DNA from: Procambarus clarkii
Lineage: Eukaryota > Arthropoda > Malacostraca > Decapoda > Cambaridae
Length of the DNA: 64,000 nt
Reading direction: 5' to 3'
NCBI RefSeq assembly: GCF_040958095.1
Contig: NC_091169.1
Span: 4,741,023-4,805,022, forward strand
The notes under the pieces were generated by a model, which was not told where the DNA came from, ran no database searches, and was given only the letters and a program-made list of their open reading frames with translations. Each line of letters begins with the position of its first letter. Position 1 is the stretch's first letter. Below, piece by piece: positions 10,293-20,800 of this stretch. The position numbers were made by a program, and so were the translations under genes.

Positions 10293-10699
10293 TGTCGTAC
10301 CTAGTAGCCACAACGCACTTCTCGGCCTACTATGCAAGGCCCGATTTGCCTAATAAGCCAAGTTTTCATGAATTAATATATTTTCTCAAATTTTTTTCTT
10401 ATAAAATGATAAAGCTACCCATTTCATTATGTATGAGGTCAATTTTTTTTATTGGAGTTAAAATTAACGTAGATATAGACCGAACCTAACCAACCCTACC
10501 TAACCTAACCTAACCTATCTTTATATGTTAGGTTAGGATAGGTAGCCGAAAAAGTTAGGTTAGGATAGGTAGCCAAAAAAGTTAGGTTAGGTTAGGTAGG
10601 TTAGGTAGTCAAAAAACAATTAATTCATGAAAACTTGGCTTATTAGGCAAATCGGGCCTTGCATAGTAGGCTGAGAATTGCGTTCTGGCTACTAGGTAC

Positions 10700-10703
<4 letters not shown>
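10293..10703 (-). mobile_element. MITE copy 2, same family, opposite orientation
   Basis: A 411 bp copy with the same terminal inverted repeats as the 9878-10268 element. Landmarks of the core (the GGTAGCTTTATCATTT region, the TAACGTAGATAT region and the TTAGG-rich side) appear in reverse order, so the two copies face opposite ways with only a 24 bp TA tract between them. This copy carries a longer TTAGG-rich side, with GGTAGCCGAAAAAGTTAGG repeated twice. Confidence 0.87.

Positions 10704-10762
<59 letters not shown>
10704..10762. repeat. (TA)n microsatellite between MITE and LTR
   Basis: Pure TA dinucleotide tract. The LTR starts at its right edge, so a TA-type target duplication for the retrotransposon would be invisible here. 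Confidence 0.95.
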
Positions 10763-10765
<3 letters not shown>

Positions 10766-11460
10766 GACGGTAACACGTTGGTGTTCGGCTGTTCAAAAGC
10801 TAGGGGTATGGCCTCGTCACATATTAACAAAAAAAAATAGAAATTCTGGAACTTCGTCTGTGGTAAGATAAGGAGAAGACACACAAAACACAAGTAAATT
10901 TTAACAATGAAATTTTAATTACGTTAAAGAAAGCAAAACATGAATAAAATGGACATACAAATTCGTATAATAAAATCAATCAAAGTAATAAGAATAATCA
11001 AATGACAAAATGAAAAGTTACGTTAAGACAAATGAACAAATAACAAGTGTATGGCAAACAAAGTAAATAGGTGCCGGAATATTGGCTTCAAGCTATCACC
11101 TCTCTTAGTACACGTAAGCCTGGGGCTTAGTCAACCAACGAGACTTGTTAACTTGTCGAAAGCACGGGATATTCTGAGGACTGAGGTCGTGGCGGCCCCA
11201 GACATCAAGTAGTATGGTGGGTGGAGTGCAGTTACAGCTGGACTCGCAGCCAATCAGCGAGGAGCAGGCGGCAAGACAGGTAGTTTGGTGGTTCGAGGTG
11301 GAGCAGGTGTTCCTGGCTGCATACATTTTGCGCTCTGGCAAACCTTGCTGGTGTTGTCGTTGTTGGATATTTCATCCATACTAGTTTTATATAGATGTAT
11401 GTATCGACGAACTTTGGAGGGAAGAGCAGGCTCAATCTCTTAAAGGAGATTATCGTCACA
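10763..11460 (-). repeat. Long terminal repeat (3' LTR), 698 bp
   Basis: The LTR is bounded by TGTGACGG at 10763 and TATCGTCACA at 11460. The terminal hexamers TGTGAC and GTCACA are perfect inverses, with TG...CA ends. Read on the minus strand, its first part overlaps the last codons of the polyprotein and carries a TATA-like box. The other LTR is not in view, so identity between the pair (insertion age) cannot be judged. Confidence 0.85.
11385..11393 (-). promoter_or_regulatory. TATA-like box in LTR
   Basis: Minus-strand TATATAAAA lies about 70 bp inside the LTR, in a suitable place for a U3 core promoter. Function is inferred from sequence only. Confidence 0.5.
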
Positions 11461-14313
11461 ACTCTCCCCCGAAGCCTGCGGTTCTGGAAGAAGTACGTCG
11501 TTATGTGGTGGAGTAATAGATGGAGTCGCTTCTACTTCATTAACTCTGGAGAGATCATTGGCTAAGATGTTGTCGGAATCTTGGTATAGCGTGTCTCCAG
11601 GTTGAATTTCTGCAGTTAGCAAGCCCATAGTAGAAGACGTTGAGATGAGAAGTGGGCGTGCTGCAGGAGGTGTAGGGTGGTGTGGTCCGTGTTGATGGTA
11701 GACCACGCACTTTTCAGGTGTGGAGTGAAGTGCTGGAGCTTCAGGATGATGAAGAGTAGCTCCTTGCCAATTGTTCCGTAGTTCCTTGTAGCAGTAGTCG
11801 CTGACAGGGGTGTTCTCCTCGCCTCGTTGCTGCATCACGACACCACCAACGTCGGTACCACTGGCGTCGACATGGAGGATGAAGGGCTTATCTGACGAGG
11901 TGAGAGTGGAATTAGAATATGGCCAAGGAGCACTATTATTATCCTGAAAGTATTTGGGAAGATCATTAAGGATTTCGGAATTAGAAAGCGCTGACTCCTT
12001 GTCAGTGCTTTCGGGAGGAGAAGCTGGAAAGGTCTCACTGTGGATGTAGGGTTCTGTGAAGGTAGAACAGTTAATCAGGACAGTGGGAGGAGTACCATTA
12101 TATTGCTTCAGGAGGTTGACGTGGCACAGCTGGGTCTTCCGCCGCCTATCAGGAGTCTCTATAACATAGTTGTTGTTGCTTCTGCACTCTTTGACGCGGT
12201 AGGGTCCTGAAAACCTGTTTTGTAAAGGTGAACCTGGGATAGGGAAGTATGCTAGAATGAAGTCTCCTGGCTTAAATTTTCTTACTTTGCTGGTCTGGTC
12301 GTAATGAGTCTTCATCCTCTCCTGGGCTCTCAATAGATTATCATTGGCAAAACGGTGGACTCTCTCTAGAATGTGTTGAAGGTTTTGAAGAAACTGGGGC
12401 ATATTCTGATGCTCACTGAAGGTGGCATCTCGGAGAGAGTCTTTGAAAGCCTTAAGGGGAGTACGGCACTTACGGCCGTAGAGCATCTCATAAGGAGATA
12501 CTCCTAGGGACTCATTGGGGAGACTTCTGTAAATACACATTATAAGGTCGATTTGCTTATCCCAATCCTTAGAGGTTTCACTACAAAACTTTTTCAAGAG
12601 TGCTTTGATAGTCTGGTGACTACGTTCAAGAGAACCCTGTGAAGCAGGATGATAGGGGCTGGACAATACCTGTTTGATGTTGAACTCCTCCAGTGTCCTT
12701 TTGAAGAGATCACTGGTGAAGTTGGTACCACAGTCGCTCTGAATCTCCCTGGGAAATCCGTATTGAGTGAAGATCTTCAATAGATGTTTTACAACCGTAG
12801 CAGCCGTGATGTTCTTCACTGGAACTGCTATGGGAAATCTGGTGGTAGGACACAGGATGGTTAAGATATAGGCGTTACCTGAACTGGTCCGAGGTAAAGG
12901 ACCAACACAGTCTATTATAAGTCTGTGGAAAGGTTCCCCAGGCACCTGTATGGGAATCAGTGGCGCTCTGGGAATGGAGATGTTCGGTTTGCCTGCCATC
13001 TGACATGTATGACACTGTTTTACGTACTGTTTGACGCTATTTACCATACCTGGCCAGTAGTAGTCTTGACGAATTCCATGGTAAGTCTTGTTGAAGCCGT
13101 AGTGGGAGAGTGCTCCGTGGGCCAGGTGTAGAATAGTGGGCCGCAGGCTGGTAGGAATCACAAGTTGTTCGATGTTGGCCCAATCGTCCTCCTCCTTCAG
13201 TTTACTGGGTCTATATCTGCGGTAGAGCAAGTCGTTCTCTAGGAAGAACCCAGGAATACTGTCGGGTTGAGTCTCAGCCTGGAAAAACAATGGTGTTAAA
13301 GCAAGATCTTCCCTCTGCAACTTACGGAACTCCAACTTGGTCAGATTCGGGGGTAGTTTCTGAGGGTCTTGAGGGACAGCGATAGCAGTAGAGTCAGCTG
13401 GCTGTGGACGTGCGGCTTGTGCACGGGTGGTCACGAGAACTGGAGGAGAAACTTCATCACTCTCTTGAACCTCTGCTGGAACATACGCTAGAATAGGGTT
13501 GATTGGCACAGAGTTACACACCTGGGGTTTGTCCATGACGATTAGGTTGGTCGGTTGCAGGTCTTCTGCCAAGTCGTTGCCTAGGAGAAGTTGCACTCCA
13601 GGCATGGGAAAAAGCTTTTCCCTGACGGCGACTTGGACTTCTCCGTTCACGTAGGGACAATCCAGGTGGACTCTGGCGAGAGGGTATGGAGTGGTAGCAG
13701 TGAGGTCAGTGATGAAGACAGTTTCTCCGGTGTAGACGATGTTGGGCACAGCCGACTTCAAGATGATCGATTGAAGAGCCGCTGTGTCCCTCAAGATCTT
13801 CAATTTGAAACGTCCCTCCGGATTTGAACCGTTGGCAGAGACAGTTCCAGTATACAGGTGGTTACTGAAAAGAGAAAGATCATTAACATTAACATCAACA
13901 TTCATCACAGGCTTACCGGACTTAGGAGGAGTTGGTTTGGGTTTCTGTGGGTCAGTGGTTCCCTTGTATTGAGACTTACCACACTTGTCTATGGTATGTC
14001 CATAGAGTCTACAATACTTGCAGTACAATTGCGAGCCAGCTTGATCGGTGCTCACTTTCTCGTAACTGTACCACGACTTCTTACTGGAGGATGGTTCGGG
14101 TGTCGGCCGGTGGATGAGGCTGTAAGTGTCAGCCGACTTAGCACACTTCAGGTAGTCGGTTTCTTCTTTATCTGCTAAGTAGAGACGGACAGGAGGCGGC
14201 ACACGCCTCAAGAATTCTTCAACAAGCATCAGGTTGACGAGTTCTGTAAAAGTAGAGACATGTTCTGCTTCCAGCCATTTCATAAAATATCTCCGTTTTG
14301 TGCTAGCAAACTC
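11440..14313 (-). CDS. Gag-Pol polyprotein of the Gmr1-like element, 5'-incomplete, RT deleted
   Basis: An uninterrupted frame of about 958 codons runs from the gap to a TAA at 11440-11442, inside the LTR. In order: a SCAN-like Gag helix region (about 14120-14300); a CCHC knuckle, CKYCRLYGHTIDKC (about 13982-14025); a retropepsin-like segment with RDTAAL (about 13777-13792), Ala where the usual motif is DTG; the integrase HHCC zinc region with the CHTCQ pair near 12999-13017; the integrase catalytic core with Asp in IIDCVGPLP (about 12900), Asp in SDCGTNF (about 12720-12737) and Glu in LERSHQ (about 12615-12632); then a C-terminal domain. A short linker leads straight to the RNase H start HVDAS (about 11866-11880) and its end DNILANDLSRV (about 11545-11577), with the middle shortened. 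The RT palm (YXDD) is absent. Confidence 0.85.
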   Translation of the reverse strand, partial: EFASTKRRYFMKWLEAEHVSTFTELVNLMLVEEFLRRVPPPVRLYLADKEETDYLKCAKSADTYSLIHRPTPEPSSSKKSWYSYEKVSTDQAGSQLYCKYCRLYGHTIDKCGKSQYKGTTDPQKPKPTPPKSGKPVMNVDVNVNDLSLFSNHLYTGTVSANGSNPEGRFKLKILRDTAALQSIILKSAVPNIVYTGETVFITDLTATTPYPLARVHLDCPYVNGEVQVAVREKLFPMPGVQLLLGNDLAEDLQPTNLIVMDKPQVCNSVPINPILAYVPAEVQESDEVSPPVLVTTRAQAARPQPADSTAIAVPQDPQKLPPNLTKLEFRKLQREDLALTPLFFQAETQPDSIPGFFLENDLLYRRYRPSKLKEEDDWANIEQLVIPTSLRPTILHLAHGALSHYGFNKTYHGIRQDYYWPGMVNSVKQYVKQCHTCQMAGKPNISIPRAPLIPIQVPGEPFHRLIIDCVGPLPRTSSGNAYILTILCPTTRFPIAVPVKNITAATVVKHLLKIFTQYGFPREIQSDCGTNFTSDLFKRTLEEFNIKQVLSSPYHPASQGSLERSHQTIKALLKKFCSETSKDWDKQIDLIMCIYRSLPNESLGVSPYEMLYGRKCRTPLKAFKDSLRDATFSEHQNMPQFLQNLQHILERVHRFANDNLLRAQERMKTHYDQTSKVRKFKPGDFILAYFPIPGSPLQNRFSGPYRVKECRSNNNYVIETPDRRRKTQLCHVNLLKQYNGTPPTVLINCSTFTEPYIHSETFPASPPESTDKESALSNSEILNDLPKYFQDNNSAPWPYSNSTLTSSDKPFILHVDASGTDVGGVVMQQRGEENTPVSDYCYKELRNNWQGATLHHPEAPALHSTPEKCVVYHQHGPHHPTPPAARPLLISTSSTMGLLTAEIQPGDTLYQDSDNILANDLSRVNEVEATPSITPPHNDVLLPEPQASGESCDDNLL
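11461..11472 (-). promoter_or_regulatory. Polypurine tract next to the 3' LTR
   Basis: Minus-strand GGGGGAGAG lies directly upstream of the LTR terminus, the expected primer site for plus-strand DNA synthesis in LTR retrotransposons. It lies inside the open reading frame, which continues into the LTR. Confidence 0.65.
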
Positions 14314-14315
14314 TA

Positions 14316-14815
14316 NNNNNNNNNNNNNNNNNNNNNNNNNNNNNNNNNNNNNNNNNNNNNNNNNNNNNNNNNNNNNNNNNNNNNNNNNNNNNNNNNNNNN
14401 NNNNNNNNNNNNNNNNNNNNNNNNNNNNNNNNNNNNNNNNNNNNNNNNNNNNNNNNNNNNNNNNNNNNNNNNNNNNNNNNNNNNNNNNNNNNNNNNNNNN
14501 NNNNNNNNNNNNNNNNNNNNNNNNNNNNNNNNNNNNNNNNNNNNNNNNNNNNNNNNNNNNNNNNNNNNNNNNNNNNNNNNNNNNNNNNNNNNNNNNNNNN
14601 NNNNNNNNNNNNNNNNNNNNNNNNNNNNNNNNNNNNNNNNNNNNNNNNNNNNNNNNNNNNNNNNNNNNNNNNNNNNNNNNNNNNNNNNNNNNNNNNNNNN
14701 NNNNNNNNNNNNNNNNNNNNNNNNNNNNNNNNNNNNNNNNNNNNNNNNNNNNNNNNNNNNNNNNNNNNNNNNNNNNNNNNNNNNNNNNNNNNNNNNNNNN
14801 NNNNNNNNNNNNNNN
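14316..14815. other. Assembly gap (500 N)
   Basis: Exactly 500 ambiguous bases, probably a placeholder of unknown true size. It separates the gypsy Gag fragment from the 28 bp minisatellite, so the 5' half of the retrotransposon and the left edge of the array are unknown. Confidence 0.98.
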
Positions 14816-17800
14816 CCACTATTGCACCGCCACCACCACACTCTCACTATTGCACCGCCACCACCACTCACTATTGCACCGCCACCACCACACTCTCACT
14901 ATTGCACCACCACCACACACTCACTATTGCACCGCCACCACACACTCACTATTGCACCGCCACCACCACACTCTCACTATTGCACCGCCACCACACACTC
15001 ACTATTGCACTGCCATCACCACTCACTATTGCACCGCCACAACCACACTCTCATTATTGCACCGCCACCACACTCTCATTATTGCACCGCCACCACCACT
15101 CTCATTATTGCACCGCCACCACCACTCTCACTATTGCACCGCCACCGCCACACTCTCACTATTGCACCGCCACCACCACACTTTCACTATTGCACCGCCA
15201 CCGCCACACTCTCACTATTGCACCGCCATCACCACTCACTATTGCACCGCCACAACCACACTCTCATTATTGCACCGCCACCACACTCTCATTATTGCAC
15301 CGCCACCACCACTCTCATTATTGCACCGCCACCACCACTCTCACTATTGCACCGCCACCACCACTCTCTCACTATTGCACCGCCACCACCACTCTCTCAC
15401 TATTGCACCGCCACCACCACTCTCTCACTATTGCACCGCCACCACCACTCTCTCACTATTGCACCGCCACCACCACACACTCACTATTGCACCGCCACCA
15501 CACTCACTATTGCACCGCCACCGCCACACTCTCACTATTGCACCGCCACCACCACACTCCCACTATTGCACCGCCACCACCACACTCTCACTATTGCACC
15601 GCCACCACCACACTCTCACTATTGCACCGCCACCATGACACTCTCACTATTGCACCACCACCACCACTCTCACTATTGCACCGCCACCACTCACTATTGC
15701 ACCGCCACCACTCACTATTGCACCGCCACCACACTCTCACTATTGCACCGCCACCACACTCTCACTATTGCACCACCACCACCCACTCTCACTATTGCAC
15801 CGCCACCACTCACTATTGCACCGCCACCACACTCTCACTATTGCACCGCCACCACTACTCTCACTATTGCACCGCCACCACCCACTATTGCACCGCCACC
15901 ACACTCTCATTATTGCACCGCCGCCACCACACTCTCACTATTGCACCGCCACCACCACACTCTCACTATTGCACCGCCACCACCACACTCTCACTATTGC
16001 ACCGCCACCACCACACTCTCACTATTGCACCGCCACCACACACTATTGCACCGCCACCACCACACACTATTGCACCGCCACCACCACACTCTCACTATTG
16101 CACCACCACCACCACACACTCACTATTGCACCGCCACCACCACACTCACTATTGCACCTCCACCACCACACTCTCACTATTGCACCGCCACCACCATTCT
16201 CATTATTGCACCGCCACCACCACTCTCACTATTGCACCGCCACCACCACACACTCTCACTATTGCACCGCCACCACACACTCACTATTGCACCGCCACCA
16301 CCACACTCTCACTATTGCACCGCCGCCACCACACACTCACTATTGCACCGCCACCACCACACACTCACTATTGCACCGCCACCACCACACACTATTGCAC
16401 CGCCACCACCACACACTCACTATTGCACCGCCACCACACACTCATTATTGCACCGCCACCACCACACTCTCACTATTGCACCGCCAACACACTCTCATTA
16501 TTGCACCGCCACCACCACTCTCACTATTGCACCGCCACCACCACACTCTCACTATTGCAATGCCACCGCCACACTCTCACTATTGCACCGCCACCTCCAC
16601 ACACTCACTATTGCACAGCCACCACCACACTCTCACTATTGCACCGCCACCACCACACTCTCGCTATTGCACCGCCACCACCACACTCTCGCTATTGCAC
16701 CGCCACCACCACACTCTCACTATTGCACCGCCACCACCACACTCTCACTATTGCACCGCCACCACCACACTCTCACTATTGCACCGCCACCACCACACTC
16801 TCACTATTGCACCGCCACCACCACACTCTCACTATTGCACCGCCACCACCACACTCTCACTATTGCACCGCCACCACCACACTCTCACTATTGCACCGCC
16901 ACCACCACACTCTCACTATTGCACCGCCACCACCACACTCTCACTATTGCACCGCCACCACGACTCTCACTATTGCACTGCCACCACCATTCTCTCACTA
17001 TTGCACCGCCACCACCACACACTCACTATTGCACCGCCACCACACTCACTATTGCACCACCACCACCACTCTCACTATTGCACCGCCGCCACCACTCACT
17101 ATTGCACCGCAACCACCACACTCTCACTATTGCATCGCCACCACCACACTCTCACTATTGCATCGCCACCACCACTCTCACTATTGCACCACCACCACCA
17201 GTCTCACTATTGCACCACCACACACACACTCACTATTGCACCACCCCACACACACACTATTGCACCGCCACCACCACACTCTCACTATTGCACCACCACA
17301 TACTCTCACTATTGCACCGCCACCACCACTCTCACTATTGCACCGCCACCGCCACATTCTCACTATTGCACCGCCACCACCACACACTCACTATTGCACC
17401 GCCACCACCACACTCTCACTATTGCACCGCCACCACCACACTCTCACTATTGCACCGCCACCAGCACACTCTCACTATTGCACCACCACACCACACTCTC
17501 ACTATTGCACCGCCACCACCACACTCTCACTATTGCACCACCACCACTCTCACTATTGCACCGCCACCACTCACTATTGCACCGCCACCACACTCTCACT
17601 ATTGCACCGCTACCACCACTCTCACTATTGCACCGCCAACACTCAGTATTGCACCGCCACCACCACACTCTCACTATTGCACCGCCACCACACTCTCACT
17701 ATTGCACCACCACCACCACTCACTATTGCACCGCCTCCACTCACTATTGCACCGCCACCACACTGTCACTATTGCACCACCACCACCACTCTCACTATTG

Positions 17801-20800
17801 CACCGCCACCTCTCACTATTGCATCGCCACCACCACACTCTCACTATTGCACCGCCACCACTCTCACTATTGCACCACCACCACACTCTCACTATTGCAC
17901 CACCACCACACTCTCACTATTGCACCACCACCACACTCTCACTATTGCACCGCCACCACCACACTCTCACTATTGCACCGCCACCACCACACTCTCACTA
18001 TTGCACCGCCACCACCACACTCTCACTATTGCACCGCCACCACCACACTCTCACTATTGCACCGCCACCACACTCCCTCACTATTGCGCCGCCACCACCA
18101 TACTCTCACTATTGCACCGCCACCACCACTCTCACTATTGCACCACCACTACACTCTCACTATTGCACCGCCACCACACTCTCACTATTGCACCGCCACC
18201 ACCACTCTCACTATTGCACCGCCACCACCACTTTCACTATTGCACCGCCACCACCACACTCTCACTATTGCACCGCCACCACCACACTCTCACTATTGCA
18301 CCGCCACCACCACACTCTCACTATTGCACCGCCACCACCTCACTCTCACTATTGCACCGCCACCACCTCACTCTCACTATTGCACCGCCACCACCACACT
18401 CACTATTGCACCGCCACCACACACTCACTATTGCACCGCCAACACACTCTCTCACTATTGCACCGCCACCACCACACTCTCACTATTGCACCGCCACCAC
18501 ACTCCCTCACTATTGCGCCGCCACCACCACTCTCACTATTGCACCACCACTACACTCTCACTATTGCACCGCCACCACACTCTCACTATTGCACCGCCAC
18601 CACCACTCTCACTATTGCACCGATACCACACTCTCACTATTTCACCGCCACCACACTCTCACTATTGCACCGCCACCACTCACTATTGCACCGCCACCAC
18701 ACTCTCACTATTGCACCGCCACCACCACTCTCACTATTGCACCGCCACCACCACTCTCACTATTGCACCGCCACCACCACACTCTCACTATTGCACCGCC
18801 ACCACCACTCTCATTATTGCACCGCCGCCACCACACTCTCACTATTGCACCGCCACCACCACTCTCACTATTGCACCGCCACCACAACTCTCACTATTGC
18901 ACCGCCACCACTCACTATTGCACTGCCACCACCACACTCTCACTATTGCACCGCCACCACCACTCACTATTGCACCGCCACCACCCCACACTCACTATTG
19001 CACCGCCACCACACACTCACTATTGCACCGCCACCACCACACTCTCACTATTGCACCGCCACCACACACTCACTATTGCACCGCCAACACACACTCACTA
19101 TTGCACCGCCACCACCACACTCTCATTATTGCACCGCCACCACCACTCTCATTATTGCACCGCCACCACACTCTCATTATTACACCGCCACCACCACTCT
19201 CACTATTGCACCGCCACCGCCACACTCTCACTATTGCACCGCCACCACCACACTCTCACTATTGCACCGCCACCGCCACACTCTCACTATTGCACCGCCA
19301 CCACCACACACTCACTATTGCACAGCCACCACCACACTCTCACTATTGCACCGCCACCATCATACTCTCACTATTGCACCGCCACCACCACTCTCACTAT
19401 TGCACCACCACTACACTCTCACTATTGCACCGCCACCACTCACTATTGCACCGCCACCACACTCTCACTATTGCACCTCCACCACCACTCTCACTATTGC
19501 ACCGCCACCACCACTCACTATTGCACCGCCACGACCACACTCTCACTATTGCACCGCCCTCACACACTCACTATTGCACCGCCACCACACACTCACTATT
19601 GCACCGCCACCACCACACTCTCACTATTGCACCGCCACCACCACACTCTCACTATTGCACCGCCACCGCCACACTCTCACTATTGCACCGCCACCACCAC
19701 CCTCTCACTATTGCACCGCCACCACCACACTCTCACTATTGCACCACCACACACACACACTATTGCACCGCCACCACCACACTCTCAATATTGCACCGCC
19801 ACCACCACACTCTCACTATTGCACCACCACACACTCTCACTATTGCACCACCACACACTCTCACTATTGCACCGCCACTACCACTCTCACTATTGCACCG
19901 CCACTACCACTCTCACTATTGCACCGCCGCCACCACTCTCACTATTGCACCGCCACCACCACTCTCACTATTGCACCGCCACCACCACTCTCTCACTATT
20001 GCACCGCCACCACCACTCTCTCACTATTGCACCGCCACCACCACTCTCTCACTATTGCACCGCCACCACCACTCTCTCACTATTGCACCGCCACCACCAC
20101 TCTCTCACTATTGCACCGCCACCACCACTCTCTCACTATTGCACCGCCACCACCACTCTCTCACTATTGCACCGCCACCACCACTCTCTCACTATTGCAC
20201 CGCCACCACCATTCTCTCACTATTGCACCGCCACCACCACACACTCACTATTGCACCGCCACCACACTCACTATTGCACCGCCGCCACCACTTTCACTAT
20301 TGCACCGCCGCCACGACTCTCACTATTGCACCGCCACCACCACACTCACTATTGCACCGCCACCACTCTCTAACTATTCCACCGCCACCACTCTCTCACT
20401 ATTGCACCGCCACCACCACACTCTCACTATTGCACCGCCACCACCACACTCTCACTATTGCACCGCCACCACCACACTCTCACTATTGCACCGCCACCAC
20501 CACACTCTCACTATTGCATCGCCACCACCACACTCTCACTATTGCATCGCCACCACCACTCTCACTATTGCACCACCACCACCACTCTCACTATTGCACC
20601 ACCACACACACACTCACTATTGCACCACCACACACACACAGACTATTGCACCACCACACACACACACACACTATTGCACCGCCACCACCACACTCTCACT
20701 ATTGCACCACCACATACTCTCACTATTGCACCACCACCACCACTCTCTCACTATTGCACCGCCACCACCACTCTCTCACTATTGCACCGCCACCACCACT

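Larger units (their letters stand above)
10763..14315 (-). mobile_element. Ty3/gypsy (Gmr1-like) LTR retrotransposon, 3' part
   Basis: On the minus strand the element runs from an incomplete Gag at the assembly gap, through protease, integrase and an RNase H remnant, to a polypurine tract and a complete LTR. Integrase precedes RNase H, the order known for Gmr1-like Ty3/gypsy elements and shared with Ty1/copia. The RT domain that should lie between them is missing. The 5' LTR, primer-binding site and start of Gag lie in or beyond the 500-N gap. With no RT this copy could not move by itself. The left boundary is clear; the right one is not visible. Confidence 0.85.
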
